Below are positions 12,301 to 24,300 of a stretch of DNA of 64,000 nt, piece by piece. This DNA is from Limnoperna fortunei (Eukaryota; Mollusca; Bivalvia; Mytilida; Modiolidae). The stretch spans positions 84,076,896 through 84,140,895 of the forward strand of contig OX104119.1 in the NCBI GenBank assembly GCA_944474755.1, written 5' to 3'. The translations under genes and the position numbers were made by a program. Under the pieces are notes generated by a model. That model was not told the DNA's origin and did no database searches. It saw only the letters and a list, made by a program, of their open reading frames with translations. Positions within the stretch are counted from its first letter, which is position 1, and each line of letters opens with the position of its first letter.

Positions 12301-15300
12301 GCAACAATTGTGCTAATCAAGATTTTATTGGAATACATGTTATAGTGGGGTACTATGTAATATTTATGTGGTAGCAGATTATTATAGTATAAGTAAATTA
12401 TTAAAGGAAGAGCAATTTTTCATGACATTTCCTTTTTTTTTTGTTTCAGATACCAACCATCCCAGGCTGATGGTGTTGTCTTTGCAGCATTAACAGGTGC
12501 ACCTTCCAAGGATCTGGTACATGCTCTGCGCTGGTACAATCAAATCAACTCGTACAATAGTGGGGAAAGATCAAGGTAAGTGTTAAGGCCTTGTCTGGTA
12601 CAATCAGATCAACTCGTACAATAGTGGGGAAAGATCAAGGTAAGTGTTAAGGCCTTGTCTGGTACAATCGGATCAACTTGTACAATAGTGGGGAAAGATC
12701 AGGGTAAGTGTTAAGGCCTTGTCTGGTACAATCGGATCAACTTGTACAATAGTGGGGAAAGATCAGGGTAAGTGTTAAGGCCTTGTCTGGTACAATCGGA
12801 TCAACTTGTACAATAGTGGGGAAAGATCAGGGTAAGTGTTAAGGCCTTGTCTGGTACAATCAAGTCAACTCGTACAATAGTGGGGAAAGATCAAGGTAAG
12901 TGTTGAGGCCTTGTCTGGTACAATCAAGTCAACTCATACAATAGTGGGGAAAGATCAAGGTAAGTGTTAAGGCCTTGTCTGGTACAATCAGATCAACTCG
13001 TACAATAGTGGGGAAAGATCAAGGTAAGTGTTAAGGCCTTGTCTGGTACAATCAGATCAACTCGTACAATAGTGGGGAAAGATCAAGGTAAGTGTTAAGG
13101 CCTTGTCTGGTACAATCAAATCAATTCGTACAATAGTGGGGAAAGATCAGGGTAAGTGTTAAGGCCTTGTCTGGTACAATCAAGTCAACTCATACAATAG
13201 TGGGGAAAGATCAAGGTAAGTGTTAAGGCCTTGTCTGGTACAATCAGATCAACTCGTACAATATTGGTGAAAGATCAAGGTAAGTGTTAAGGCCTTGTCT
13301 GGTACAATCGGATCAACTCGTACAATAGTGGGGAAAGATCAGGTAAGTGTTAAGGCCTTGTCTGGAACAATCAGATCAACTCGTACAATAGTGGTGAAAG
13401 ATCAGGTAAGTGTTAAGGCCTTGTCTGGTACAATCAGATCAACTCGTACAATAGTGGGGAAAGATCAGGTAAGTGTTAAGGCCTTGTCTGGAACAATCAG
13501 ATCAACTCGTACAATAGTGTGGAAAGATCAAGGTAAGTGTTAAGGCCTTGTCTGGTACAATCAAATCAATTCGTACAATAGTGGTGAAAGATCAGGGTAA
13601 GTGTTAAGGCCTTGTCTGGTACAATCAAATCAATTCGTACAATAGTGGGGAAAGACCAAGGTAAGTGTTAAGGCCTTGTCTGATACAATCAGATCAACTC
13701 GTACAATAGTGGGGAAAGATCAAGGTAAGTGTTAAGGCCTTGTCTGGTACAATCGGATCAACTTGTACAATAGTGGTGAAAGATCAAGGTAAGTGTTAAG
13801 GCCTTGTCTGGTACAATCAGATCAACTCGTACAATAGTGGTGAAAGATCAGGTAAGTGTTAAGGCCTTGTCTGGTACAATCAGATCAACTCGTACAATAG
13901 TGGGGAAAGATCAGGTAAGTGTTAAGGCCTTGTCTGGAACAATCAGATCAACTCGTACAATAGTGTGGAAAGATCAAGGTAAGTGTTAAGGTCTTGTCTG
14001 GTACAATCAAATCAACTCGTACAATAGTGGTGAAAGATCAGGGTAAGTGTTAAGGCCTTGTCTGGTACAATCAAATCAATTCGTACAATAGTGGGGAAAG
14101 ACCAAGGTAAGTGTTAAGGCCTTGTCTGATACAATCAGATCAACTCGTACAATAGTGGGGAAAGATCAAGGTAAGTGTTAAGGCCTTGTCTGGTACAATC
14201 GGATCAACTTGTACAATAGTGGTGAAAGATCAAGGTAAGTGTTAAGGCCTTGTCTGGTACAATCAGATCAACTCGTACAATAGTGGGGAAAGATCAAGGT
14301 AAGTGTTAAGGCCTTGTCTGGTACAATCAAATTAACTCGTACAATAGTGGTGAAAGATCAAGGTAAGTGTTAAGGCCTTGTCTGGTACAATCAAATTAAC
14401 TCGTACAATAGTGGGGAAAGATCAAGGTAAGTGTTAAGGCCTTGTCTGGTACAATCAGATCAACTCGTACAATAGTGGGGAAAGATCAAGGTAAGTGTTA
14501 AGGCCTTGTCTGGTACAATCGGATCAACTCGTACAATAGTGGGGAAAGATCAGGTAAGTGTTAAGGCCTTGTCTGGTACAATCAAATCAATTCGTACAAT
14601 AGTGGGGAAAGATCAAGGTAAGTGTTAAGGCCTTGTCTGGTACAATCGGATCAACTCGTACAATAGTGGGGAAAGATCAGGTAAGTGTTAAGGCCTTGTC
14701 TGGTACAATCGGATCAACTCGTACAATAGTGGTGAAAGATCAAGGTAACTGTTCAGGCCTTGTCTGGTACAATCAAATCAATTCGTACAATAGTGGGGAA
14801 AGATCAAGGTAAGTGTTAAGGCCTTGTCTGGTACAATCAAATCAATTGGTACAATAGTGGGGAAAGATCAAGGTAAGTGTTAAGGCCTTGTCTGGTACAA
14901 TCGGATCAACTCGTACAATAGTGGGGAAAGATCAGGGTAAGTGTTAAGGCCTTGTCTGGTACAATCAAGTCAACTCGTACAATAGTGGGGAAAGATCAAG
15001 GTAAGTGTTAAGGCCTTGTCTGGTACAATCAAATCAATTCGTACAATAGTGGGGAAAGATCAAGGTAAGTGTTAAGGCCTTGTCTGGTACAATCAGATCA
15101 ACTCGTACAATAGTGGGGAAAGATCCGGGTAAGTGTTAAGGCCTTGTCTGGTACAATCGGATCAACTTGTACAATAGTGGGGAAAGATCAGGGTAAGTGT
15201 TAAGGCCTTGTCTGGTACAATCAGATCAACTCGTACAATAGTGGGGAAAGATCAGGGTAAGTGTTAAGGCCTTGTCTGGTACAATTGGATCAACTCGTAC

Positions 15301-18300
15301 AATAGTGGGGAAAGATCAGGGTAAGTGTTAAGGCCTTGTCTGGTACAATCAGATCAACTCGTACAATAGTGGGGAAAGATCAAGGTAAGTGTTAAGGCCT
15401 TGTCTGGTACAATCAGATCAACTCGTACAATAGTGGGGAAAGATCAAGGTAAGTGTTAAGGCCTTGTCTGGTACAATCAGATCAACTCGTACAATAGTGG
15501 GGAAAGATCAGGTAAGTGTTAAGGCCTTGTCTGGAACAATCAGATCAACTCGTACAATAGTGGTGAAAGATCAGGTAAGTGTTAAGGCCTTGTCTGGTAC
15601 AATCAGATCAACTCGTACAATAGTGGGGAAAGATCAGGTAAGTGTTAAGGCCTTGTCTGGAACAATCAGATCAACTCGTACAATAGTGTGGAAAGATCAA
15701 GGTAAGTGTTAAGGCCTTGTCTGGTACAATCAAATCAACTCGTACAATAGTGGTGAAAGATCAGGGTAAGTGTTAAGGCCTTGTCTGGTACAATCAAATC
15801 AATTCGTACAATAGTGGGGAAAGATCAAGGTAAGTGTTAAGGCCTTGTCTGATACAATCAAATTAACTCGTACAATAGTGGGGAAAGATCAGGGTAACTG
15901 TTGGCCTTGTCTGGTACAATCAGATCAACTCGTACAATAGTGGGGAAAGATCAAGGTAAGTGTTAAGGCCTTGTCTGGTACAATCGGATCAACTCGTACA
16001 ATAGTGGGGAAAGATCAAGGTAAGTGTTAAGGCCTTGTCTGGTACAATCAAATCAATTGGTACAATAGTGGTGAAAGATCAGGTAAGTGTTAAGGCCTTG
16101 TCTGGTACAATCAGATCAACTCATACAATAGTGGGGAAAGATCAAGGTAAGTGTTAAGGCCTTGTCTGGTACAATCAAATCAACTCATACAATAGTGGGG
16201 AAAGATCAGGTAAGTGTTAAGGCCTTGTCTGGTACAATCAGATCAACTCGTACAATAGTGGGGAAAGATCAAGGTAAGTGTTAAGGCCTTGTCTGGTACA
16301 ATCAGATCAACTCATACAATAGTGGGGAAAGATCAAGGTAACTAAGTATTAAGGCCTTGTCTGGTACAATCGGATCAACTCGTACAATAGTGGAGAAAGA
16401 TCAAAGTAACTAAGTATTAAGGCCTTGTCTGGTACAATCAAATCAACTCTGGTACAATCAGATCAACTTGCACAATAATGGTGAAAGATCAAGGTAAGTG
16501 TTTAGTCCTCGGTGGTTTCGCCAATGTCGCCAATTGGGATTTTTTTTATATTTAGGGATGAAATATTGTGTCATGTGGTTTTCTTGGTGCCTAGGTTTTA
16601 CATTGTTAAGTGATGCATGCGCATGTTAAATATACCAGTAATCTGCGAAAGCATCATTTATTATCCTTTGTCTTCTTCTATGGTCGTAAATACACATGTA
16701 CTGTGTTATATCCAGTGACATGTGTATTGTTTTGAGTTATTAAACGGAAATCGGCAATCAAAGAATAAACAAAGTTGTCTGATGAAATGCGGCTTGACCA
16801 TCAGAGTTGAACAGACATGTAATGAAGCAATTAATGTATAGAAATAACAAAACTTATTTTTGTAGTAACAGTTTATATATTATGTAATAAAATACAGGTA
16901 TGAAACCTGACAAGGTCGTTGTTGTTGAGTGATTTCTTTACCAGATGTCCGTCTTAATTTCCTAATTAGAATACTCTCACACATGCATAGTTCAAATTTC
17001 AGTATTTCTGGTTTTATGTTCATTCACGGGGATAGATGTTTCCTATAAATTACTGTAGAATTTTGGTCTTCTGCTAACAAGAAATCAATCACACATCTTT
17101 TCATGATAAAAATAAAATTATTGTATGTCTGCTTGAGACCAAACCAAATTTTTTGAAAAAATGGAATAAAGAGTCGGGTAATCTTGGATTTCGTCCGAAG
17201 TGACAATATTTTCAGGGTGTCTGACCAAATGTCACACATATTTCGCCAGGTCATATACTGATCTAGCGATTTCTAATCTGGCTACACTTTTACAAAACTG
17301 GCGACGGAAAAATGCATTTGGGGATTTTTTTTTGGTGCCAGCTTTTTAGAAGCCAGAGCAGCCCCTGAGGCCTTGTCTGCTACAATTAAATCAGTCCACC
17401 TATTATAGTTGTTATGCGGTAAGAATAAAAATGTATAGTATGAACTTAAGTCTAACTTTTTGCTTTATATTTAAACAACTGTGAAAAATAATTCTTGTCA
17501 CTAGTGAAAATTGGTGGGTTGATTGGTTTAAAATAATAAGAACTAATGACATTATAAACAAAACACCTTCCATTTACCACGTATTCAAGTTATAAATGTA
17601 AAAACTACGTAGGGAGAATTTTTACCTTATTTCGCAAATTTACTACTTTTCAAAATTAGAGAAAAAGAATCTTACATTAGTAGTCTAGAAGTATCTAATT
17701 TCTCGATGGTTAAATTATGGCAATTTAACTATCTCAATTGGAGAAATCCAGTAATCGACTTGTACCAATGTAAGATTCTATATTTCTGTAACATCATTAA
17801 AAGAATATGTGTTTATGGTAATCATTAAGGTATATTCCGTCAATATCTAATTTGATTTATGGTTAGAAAATAAAAGGTGACTACATTTGGAAACAGAAAG
17901 GGTCCATAGTGCATGAGTGTTTAATGTAGTCATCTACAATGTGATCACATGCCTTCAACACTGAGGTACTCCATCCTAAATGACAAGGACTGCCAATGTT
18001 TGAAGTTTTCCATTGAGTACTTTGGCTTTCTCCCCAGTGTAAACTGTATACATGTACTAACCATGATATAGCTGTTAAATTACTAAAAGTGACATTAAAT
18101 CCTATAAAGAGAAACAAACAATCACATTACAGGGAAAAATTATTTTACAAATTGTGTAAAACAGTATTCTATTAGTTGCTTTAAACACTTTAAAATAGAG
18201 TTGTCAAGGTAGTTTGTCATCTAGAAATTGATCGCGAGTCTTTCAACACTTAGGTCGGGGGTTTGAGTTGCTCTATTGGCAAGGTGTACTCAACAAAAAT

Positions 18301-21300
18301 CTTAATTGACAGGGTTGGGTATTTCGTGTCCAATACAAACAGGAAAATGTAGCTAAACAAATTGCTGTAAGATACATTATCTGTTGTTATTCAGCTTCCC
18401 AGGAGCCAAGAAAGACATAAATGCTTACGGATCAGGAGGTACCGCTCCAGCTGCTAAGGCTGCTGATGACGACGACGATGATTTTGATTTGTTTGGGGAT
18501 GATGGTGATGACGATGGTGCAGCAGAGAGATTAAAGCAACAAAGATTAAAAGAATACGAAGAGAAAAAAGCCAAAAGTACATTTTTATTCATTTGAAAGG
18601 CATCTTTAAATTTCTTACACTGAAGTTCTTGGGTTTTCACCTGGGTACTTCAGCTCCATTCCCCAATAAAAAAGGGACATAATGATTTAGCTGAAAAATT
18701 GATCAAAGTGACATCAAATCGCAAAATATAACACACAAAAAGTTCTCAAATACCACACTTATGACCAGTGTAGGCAGGGCCTCGGTGGCCGAGTGGTCAA
18801 GGTAGTTCGTCTACTATTGATCACGTGGTCTGTCAGCACTGAGATTACAGGTTCGATTCTCAATGCCGGCAGGGTTTACTCGACTCCAATCTTAATTGAC
18901 AAGGATTGCCAGTTTTCCTACCGCAGGGTCGGGGGTTCTCTCTGGGTACTCCGCTTCCTCCCCCAATAAAAACTGGATGCCATGAAATAGCTGAAAAATT
19001 GCTGAAAGTGGCATAAAAACACCATTCAAATAAACAAACCAGTGTTCTTTTTGAATGACCCTGCATCATGTACAGTACAAACTGATTTCCAAAGTTTTGC
19101 TGATGTTTCTTAAAAAAAATAGTATCACATACTTCACATCAATAAAGTAAGTTCATTTCTCTGTTGTTTGTTCACTAAATATATAGCAGAGGTAGAAAAA
19201 ATACAAATTCTGGCATATAAACAAATTTATCTGACATAACAAATTTTTGATGGACACTACAATTTTACTATGTTTTATATTAATGTACTGTTAAAGTTGG
19301 CCAGTGATATTGAATTTTCTGTGGGCAAGTTCCAACCAAATCCATAAGGATTATATGTGCATATATCATTCCTTCTCTTTAGCATACAATTTATGACTTG
19401 TGATTCATTAAAACACTTCTGGTCGATAAATATCTGTAGTTTCATTAGTTGCTAATACTAAAAAAGTCAAGAGCGTGCGCTTCCTTAAGGACAGCCAAAG
19501 TACACCAAGAGGAGTAATTTAAATCAACAAAACATGCATGTTTAGGACTTTCAGGATTTTAAATGAAACTCATATTAATTGCTTGCTATAAAATGTTAGG
19601 ATATGATTCCACCCACACATATTTTAGTTTTTAGAGTGAAAATGTTGTTTTAACTAAGCCAAAAAAATAATATTGTCACATTCTATTTCAGAACCAGTCC
19701 TTATAGCTAAATCCAGTATATTGTTAGATGTTAAACCATGGGATGATGAAACAGACATGGCAGAATTAGAAAAATGTGTGCGATCAGTTCAAACAGATGG
19801 TCTTTTATGGGGCGCATGTAAGAAAATAAGTGTTATTATTAATATCTCTGTATACCTCATTTAAGAGTTATCTTTGTATAAAGTAGTAAGAAGTATAAAT
19901 ACAGAATTTGCAAAAACTATTTTTGTCCTGTCAGTCATGGGACTGTAGAGGTGTTTATCATCCAGGATTCTCTGGAATCATTCCGAATTGGGGTCTAAAA
20001 ATATGCTTCACAGAAATGCACCAGGAAGTACGCATTTCTGCCATTGTAGCAATTTGAGTTTTTAATCTTTGTCAGTTGGACGCTTGGTATGATATTTTTG
20101 GTATTAAAAAATGCAAAAGTGATTCTGATTTTGTTTGAAACATGTGCAGCTCAAGGTATCACAATTAACTTTCAAATGCTTTTGGTTGTGATTTTGTATT
20201 ACAATTTTGAATAAACATGATCAATAAAATGTGTATCAGAAAGATGTTTTATAGTAAAAGACTGGCCAGAAACTCTTTTAATATTGTTCTAAGTTTGGAC
20301 ATGAACATTTTATGTGCAAAGTGTCAGATTACCGTTAAATGTGCCAAATTACTGAAAAAAATAAAAAGGATTACTGGGAGTACTGAAAAGGGGTAAACAC
20401 CTCTGGGACTGGCACAACTAAACTTTTCTGCAAGTCCTACACAATTTTTGCCGGACCTACACAATACGAAAATTAGTTTGATTAACTAATAAGTCTACTT
20501 ATCACTACTTCCATGAATATTGAAAATTAAAATGAAAAAGAATCAATCGTGTTAAATAAAATAAATGTTTTTTTCTTAAGTTGATTGAATTATATATAAA
20601 GTGCATGTTGAAAATATATCATAAACATTGTGAAACATATAATATCATATTACATAGGGTTTATGATTACTACATTTTCATTGGATTATCTAGTCACATG
20701 GTTTTAACTAAATTTAGTGTATTTCTTTACTTTGAAATCAAAGCGGTGCCTTTTTGGTATATTGACTCTATGTTTCTATTTTTACCTATATTGACACTAT
20801 GTTACTAAATTTAAATCCAGATATTTGTCCATTTCAGACATATTTTATACACATCATTGTAAACAAATATTGTGACGGAAGTCTCTTGGCAGACAACAAA
20901 ACAAAAATTTGTTAACTTAAGTGAGGATAACATAAACAAAATCGTAGAAAATGCTGATTCTGCAAATTCCAAAAAGGCTACAATGCAAGCCGTGAAGTTA
21001 TTTGCCTGAGATGAACTTAATCCAGACTTTAAAACAATTGATCCAACTGTAATAAAAAAGAAACATGTAATATAATAATGATGGACTATTGCAAGCATTA
21101 AATCATATTTAAATAAAAAAATTTGAAAGTGCAAAAATACTAAATTTTATTGTTTAAATTCAAAAACGACAGCATTTCTGTCATCAATTTCATATCTTCA
21201 CCGGAATTGTTTTTTAATTTCTTTGTTTTGAAATGGTTTCCGGTTGTATTTTCGTGCTATGCTTTTTGTACAAAGGGAACCAGCTACTATGTTTGTTAAT

Positions 21301-24300
21301 TGGGCATAAATATGTTAAACATGACACAATGATAAATATACATGTACAAAGATTTCTCACCAAAATGGGAATAAAATAGAACAGCAACATAGAGTGACTG
21401 CTAAAAATGACTTGGCAACTTCACTTCACTTTTGAAGATGAACAAGAACGAAGTGGGGAGGCCACTTCTGTTCTCTAGTTGCCTTTTAATCCAAGCCATG
21501 AATAATATTGACATCGTCTGCTCTTTTCTGTTGAGAATGTTTTCTCATAAATTGGGAAATATTTGGACAAAATTTGTGAAATTTGCTCCAGGGGAAAACA
21601 GTTGAATTCAGAGGCAATTTCAAGCAAACAAAGTCGTTTTTGCCGGTCATTTGGATCGTCATCAAAAACAAAAAATAATGGACCTAGGCAACTTTTGCTG
21701 ATCAGGACAGACAGGACCGACGATTTTTTGCAGACTCTGTAAATACACATTACATACATTTTGTGTTTTAACAGGTGATTTAAGTGGTTTAACAAATGTA
21801 ATTCTTTGTCTTACCTGTTTCATGGCTGTTTCACATTGTAACATAATCAGTAATATTCTACATAATAATATTAGACAGTCCTGTGAAGAATGAATCTGTA
21901 GGAGGTATTGCAGTATTCATATGAGGACTGTCTAAGAGAAAACAGAGGAAATCTGGGGTCTAGACTGAGGTATAGTGTAGACCTTCGTTCCCCCTCGGAC
22001 ATAATTCAGTCACATTACTGTAACAGCCTAAACGTTTTGTGCTATCTTACAGTGAATCTTGTGCAAAAAAAAAAATTGTGCAATGAAAAAAAAAAGGTTT
22101 TCTGGTGACAATTTTTTGAATTTGATTGTACATTAAACAGTTTGTAGTGTGGTTCTCTCTTAATATACCTGCACACTGATCAACTGTCAATAAAGGTATT
22201 GCTAATGACATGGGTTATAGGTAATGACATGGGTTATAGGTGGATTTTAATCCAGTATTCATCCTGATGTTTCATGACGGTTCAAAACTATAAATATATA
22301 ATAAATGATGTGCTACCTTATAATATGTTTATTTGTTCTGTTAAAAAAAGGATTGAATTGATTTATTAAGAGAAAGATTAAACACTACAAATATGTTGTA
22401 ATTTTGCACAGCAATTTATAATAACACAGTAATTTAATTAAGCTTGAGTATACTAATTAGACACATACATTTAAATGACTATAATTTTTATGAACGTTAG
22501 GGGACATAAAATTTTTCAGTCTATATATGTGTTTGTCCATCACACCTTAGGTTTACCTGTGTGTTCAGATTGTTGTTTTATGAAGATGACTGCATCTGCA
22601 TGATACTAGGAACACGGTTACAAAATGATGAGATCTCATGACTGGTGAAATTCTGTAGGGCTGTACCTAATACTTCACGCTTGAATAGAAAAAAGGGGGA
22701 TGTTTTACCTCGGGTTTACCTTTGATGCTAATCGTAAGTTTTGAAAAAAGGTACACAGGTATAATGAATGTCAGACTGGACATATAATATAAACATGTTT
22801 ATGAAATAGTATCATATAATGTATGAAATCTTTGGTGTGATAACCAAACATCTGATTTTGTTGTGTTTTTCAGCTAAGCTAGTGCCTGTAGGTTATGGAA
22901 TTAAGAAGTTACAAATTAATTGTGTTGTGGAAGACGATAAAGTAAGTTTATTTATTTGTTTTTTTTTAAATCCTTTGACATGGTCTTGAACAGTTTTACT
23001 GTTAATAACCATCAGTAAAGCAGATTAGGCCCTTCTACAACTTATATCATAAAATTGTGTATAATTTGTTTGTTGTGTGTGTTATTCATATAATCTTACC
23101 AATGGATGACAACCTATACGTAATATCTTCAATTTTCCAGCCTAACGTTTTAAAAACAATTGCTTCATCTTGTAAGATCAGATGAGCCTTTCTTAAAAGA
23201 GAGAAAAATTATCTGGTAACAAAGACTATGGTAAGACTTTCTTCAACCACATTAGGAGTACTTTTTGTATTTGTCAGCATAATCATGATATTGGGTGCCT
23301 CGGTGGCAGTGTAGTTAATGTGGTAAGTCATCTTCTATAGGTTTGAGACTTACTGCACTGAGCTCCAATCCAACGTTAATTGACAAGGTAAACAACTTTC
23401 CTCTCCCAATAGAAATGAAAACATGATATATCTAAAATATACTAAAAGTGGCCTTACCAAACAAACAAACAATTATCCTATTGTGTCCTAAGTACCAAAT
23501 GTCAAAGTTTCTAATACAATTTTTGTATCGTTAATTGCAAACATTAAATGAGCCAAGATAAATTTAAATCAGGATGATCAGTTTTTGTCTCGCCTACGAC
23601 GAAAGTCGCTGGAGGCGAGACATATGTATGGGAATCCGGCGGCGGCGGCGGCGTAAACAATTGACATCTTGCTTCATATCTTTGTAAGCCCAAGCCCTAG
23701 GTCCATCAAATTTGGTCCAGAGGTAGCTTATGATGAGTACTTGCCAGTCAGTCACCTGTCACCTGACCTTGACCTCAATTTCACGGTCCAGTGACTACGT
23801 TAAAGTTTTTGGGTTACGACAGTTCCTCTGTAACTACACATGGTAGGATGACAATATTTGGTGTATAGGTTGCTGATGACTAGTACATGACTGTCTGGTA
23901 GGTGTCACCTGACCTTGACCTCAATTTCACGGTCCAGCGACTACGTTAAAGTTTTTGGGTTACGACAGTTCCTCTGTAACTACGCATGGTAGGATGACAA
24001 TATTTGGTGTATAGGTTGCTGATGACTAGTACATGACTGTCTGGTAGGTGTCACCTGACCTTGACCTCAATTTCACGGTCCAGCGACTACGTTAAAGTTT
24101 TGGGTTACGACAGTTCCTCTGTAACTACGCTTGGTAGGATGACAATATTTGGTGTATAGGTTGCTGATGACTAGTACATGACTGTCTGGTAGGTGTCACC
24201 TGACCTTGACCTCAATTTCACGGTCCAGCGACTACGTTAAAGTTTTGGGGTTACGACAGTTCCTCTGTAACTACGCATGGTAGGATGACAATATTTGGTG

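Noticed and set aside
13295..15712. Repetitive proteins of 61-82 aa ([11 protein letters not shown]... repeats)
   Set aside because: Frames arise only where 63-bp minisatellite units adjoin. They lie inside intron 2 in a frame different from the exon's.
12531..16503. CRISPR-like array of regular repeats
   Set aside because: Units are contiguous tandem copies with no unique spacers, and they derive from the neighbouring exon-intron junction of a eukaryotic gene.
18786..18860. A genuine tRNA gene
   Set aside because: A and B boxes are present, but the cloverleaf is imperfect and the downstream SINE body and A-rich tail identify a retroposon.
22500..22760. Intronic snoRNA, expected because vertebrate EEF1B2 hosts some
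   Set aside because: An AATGATGA C-box-like motif occurs near 22624, but no CTGA D box or terminal stem at suitable distance was found.
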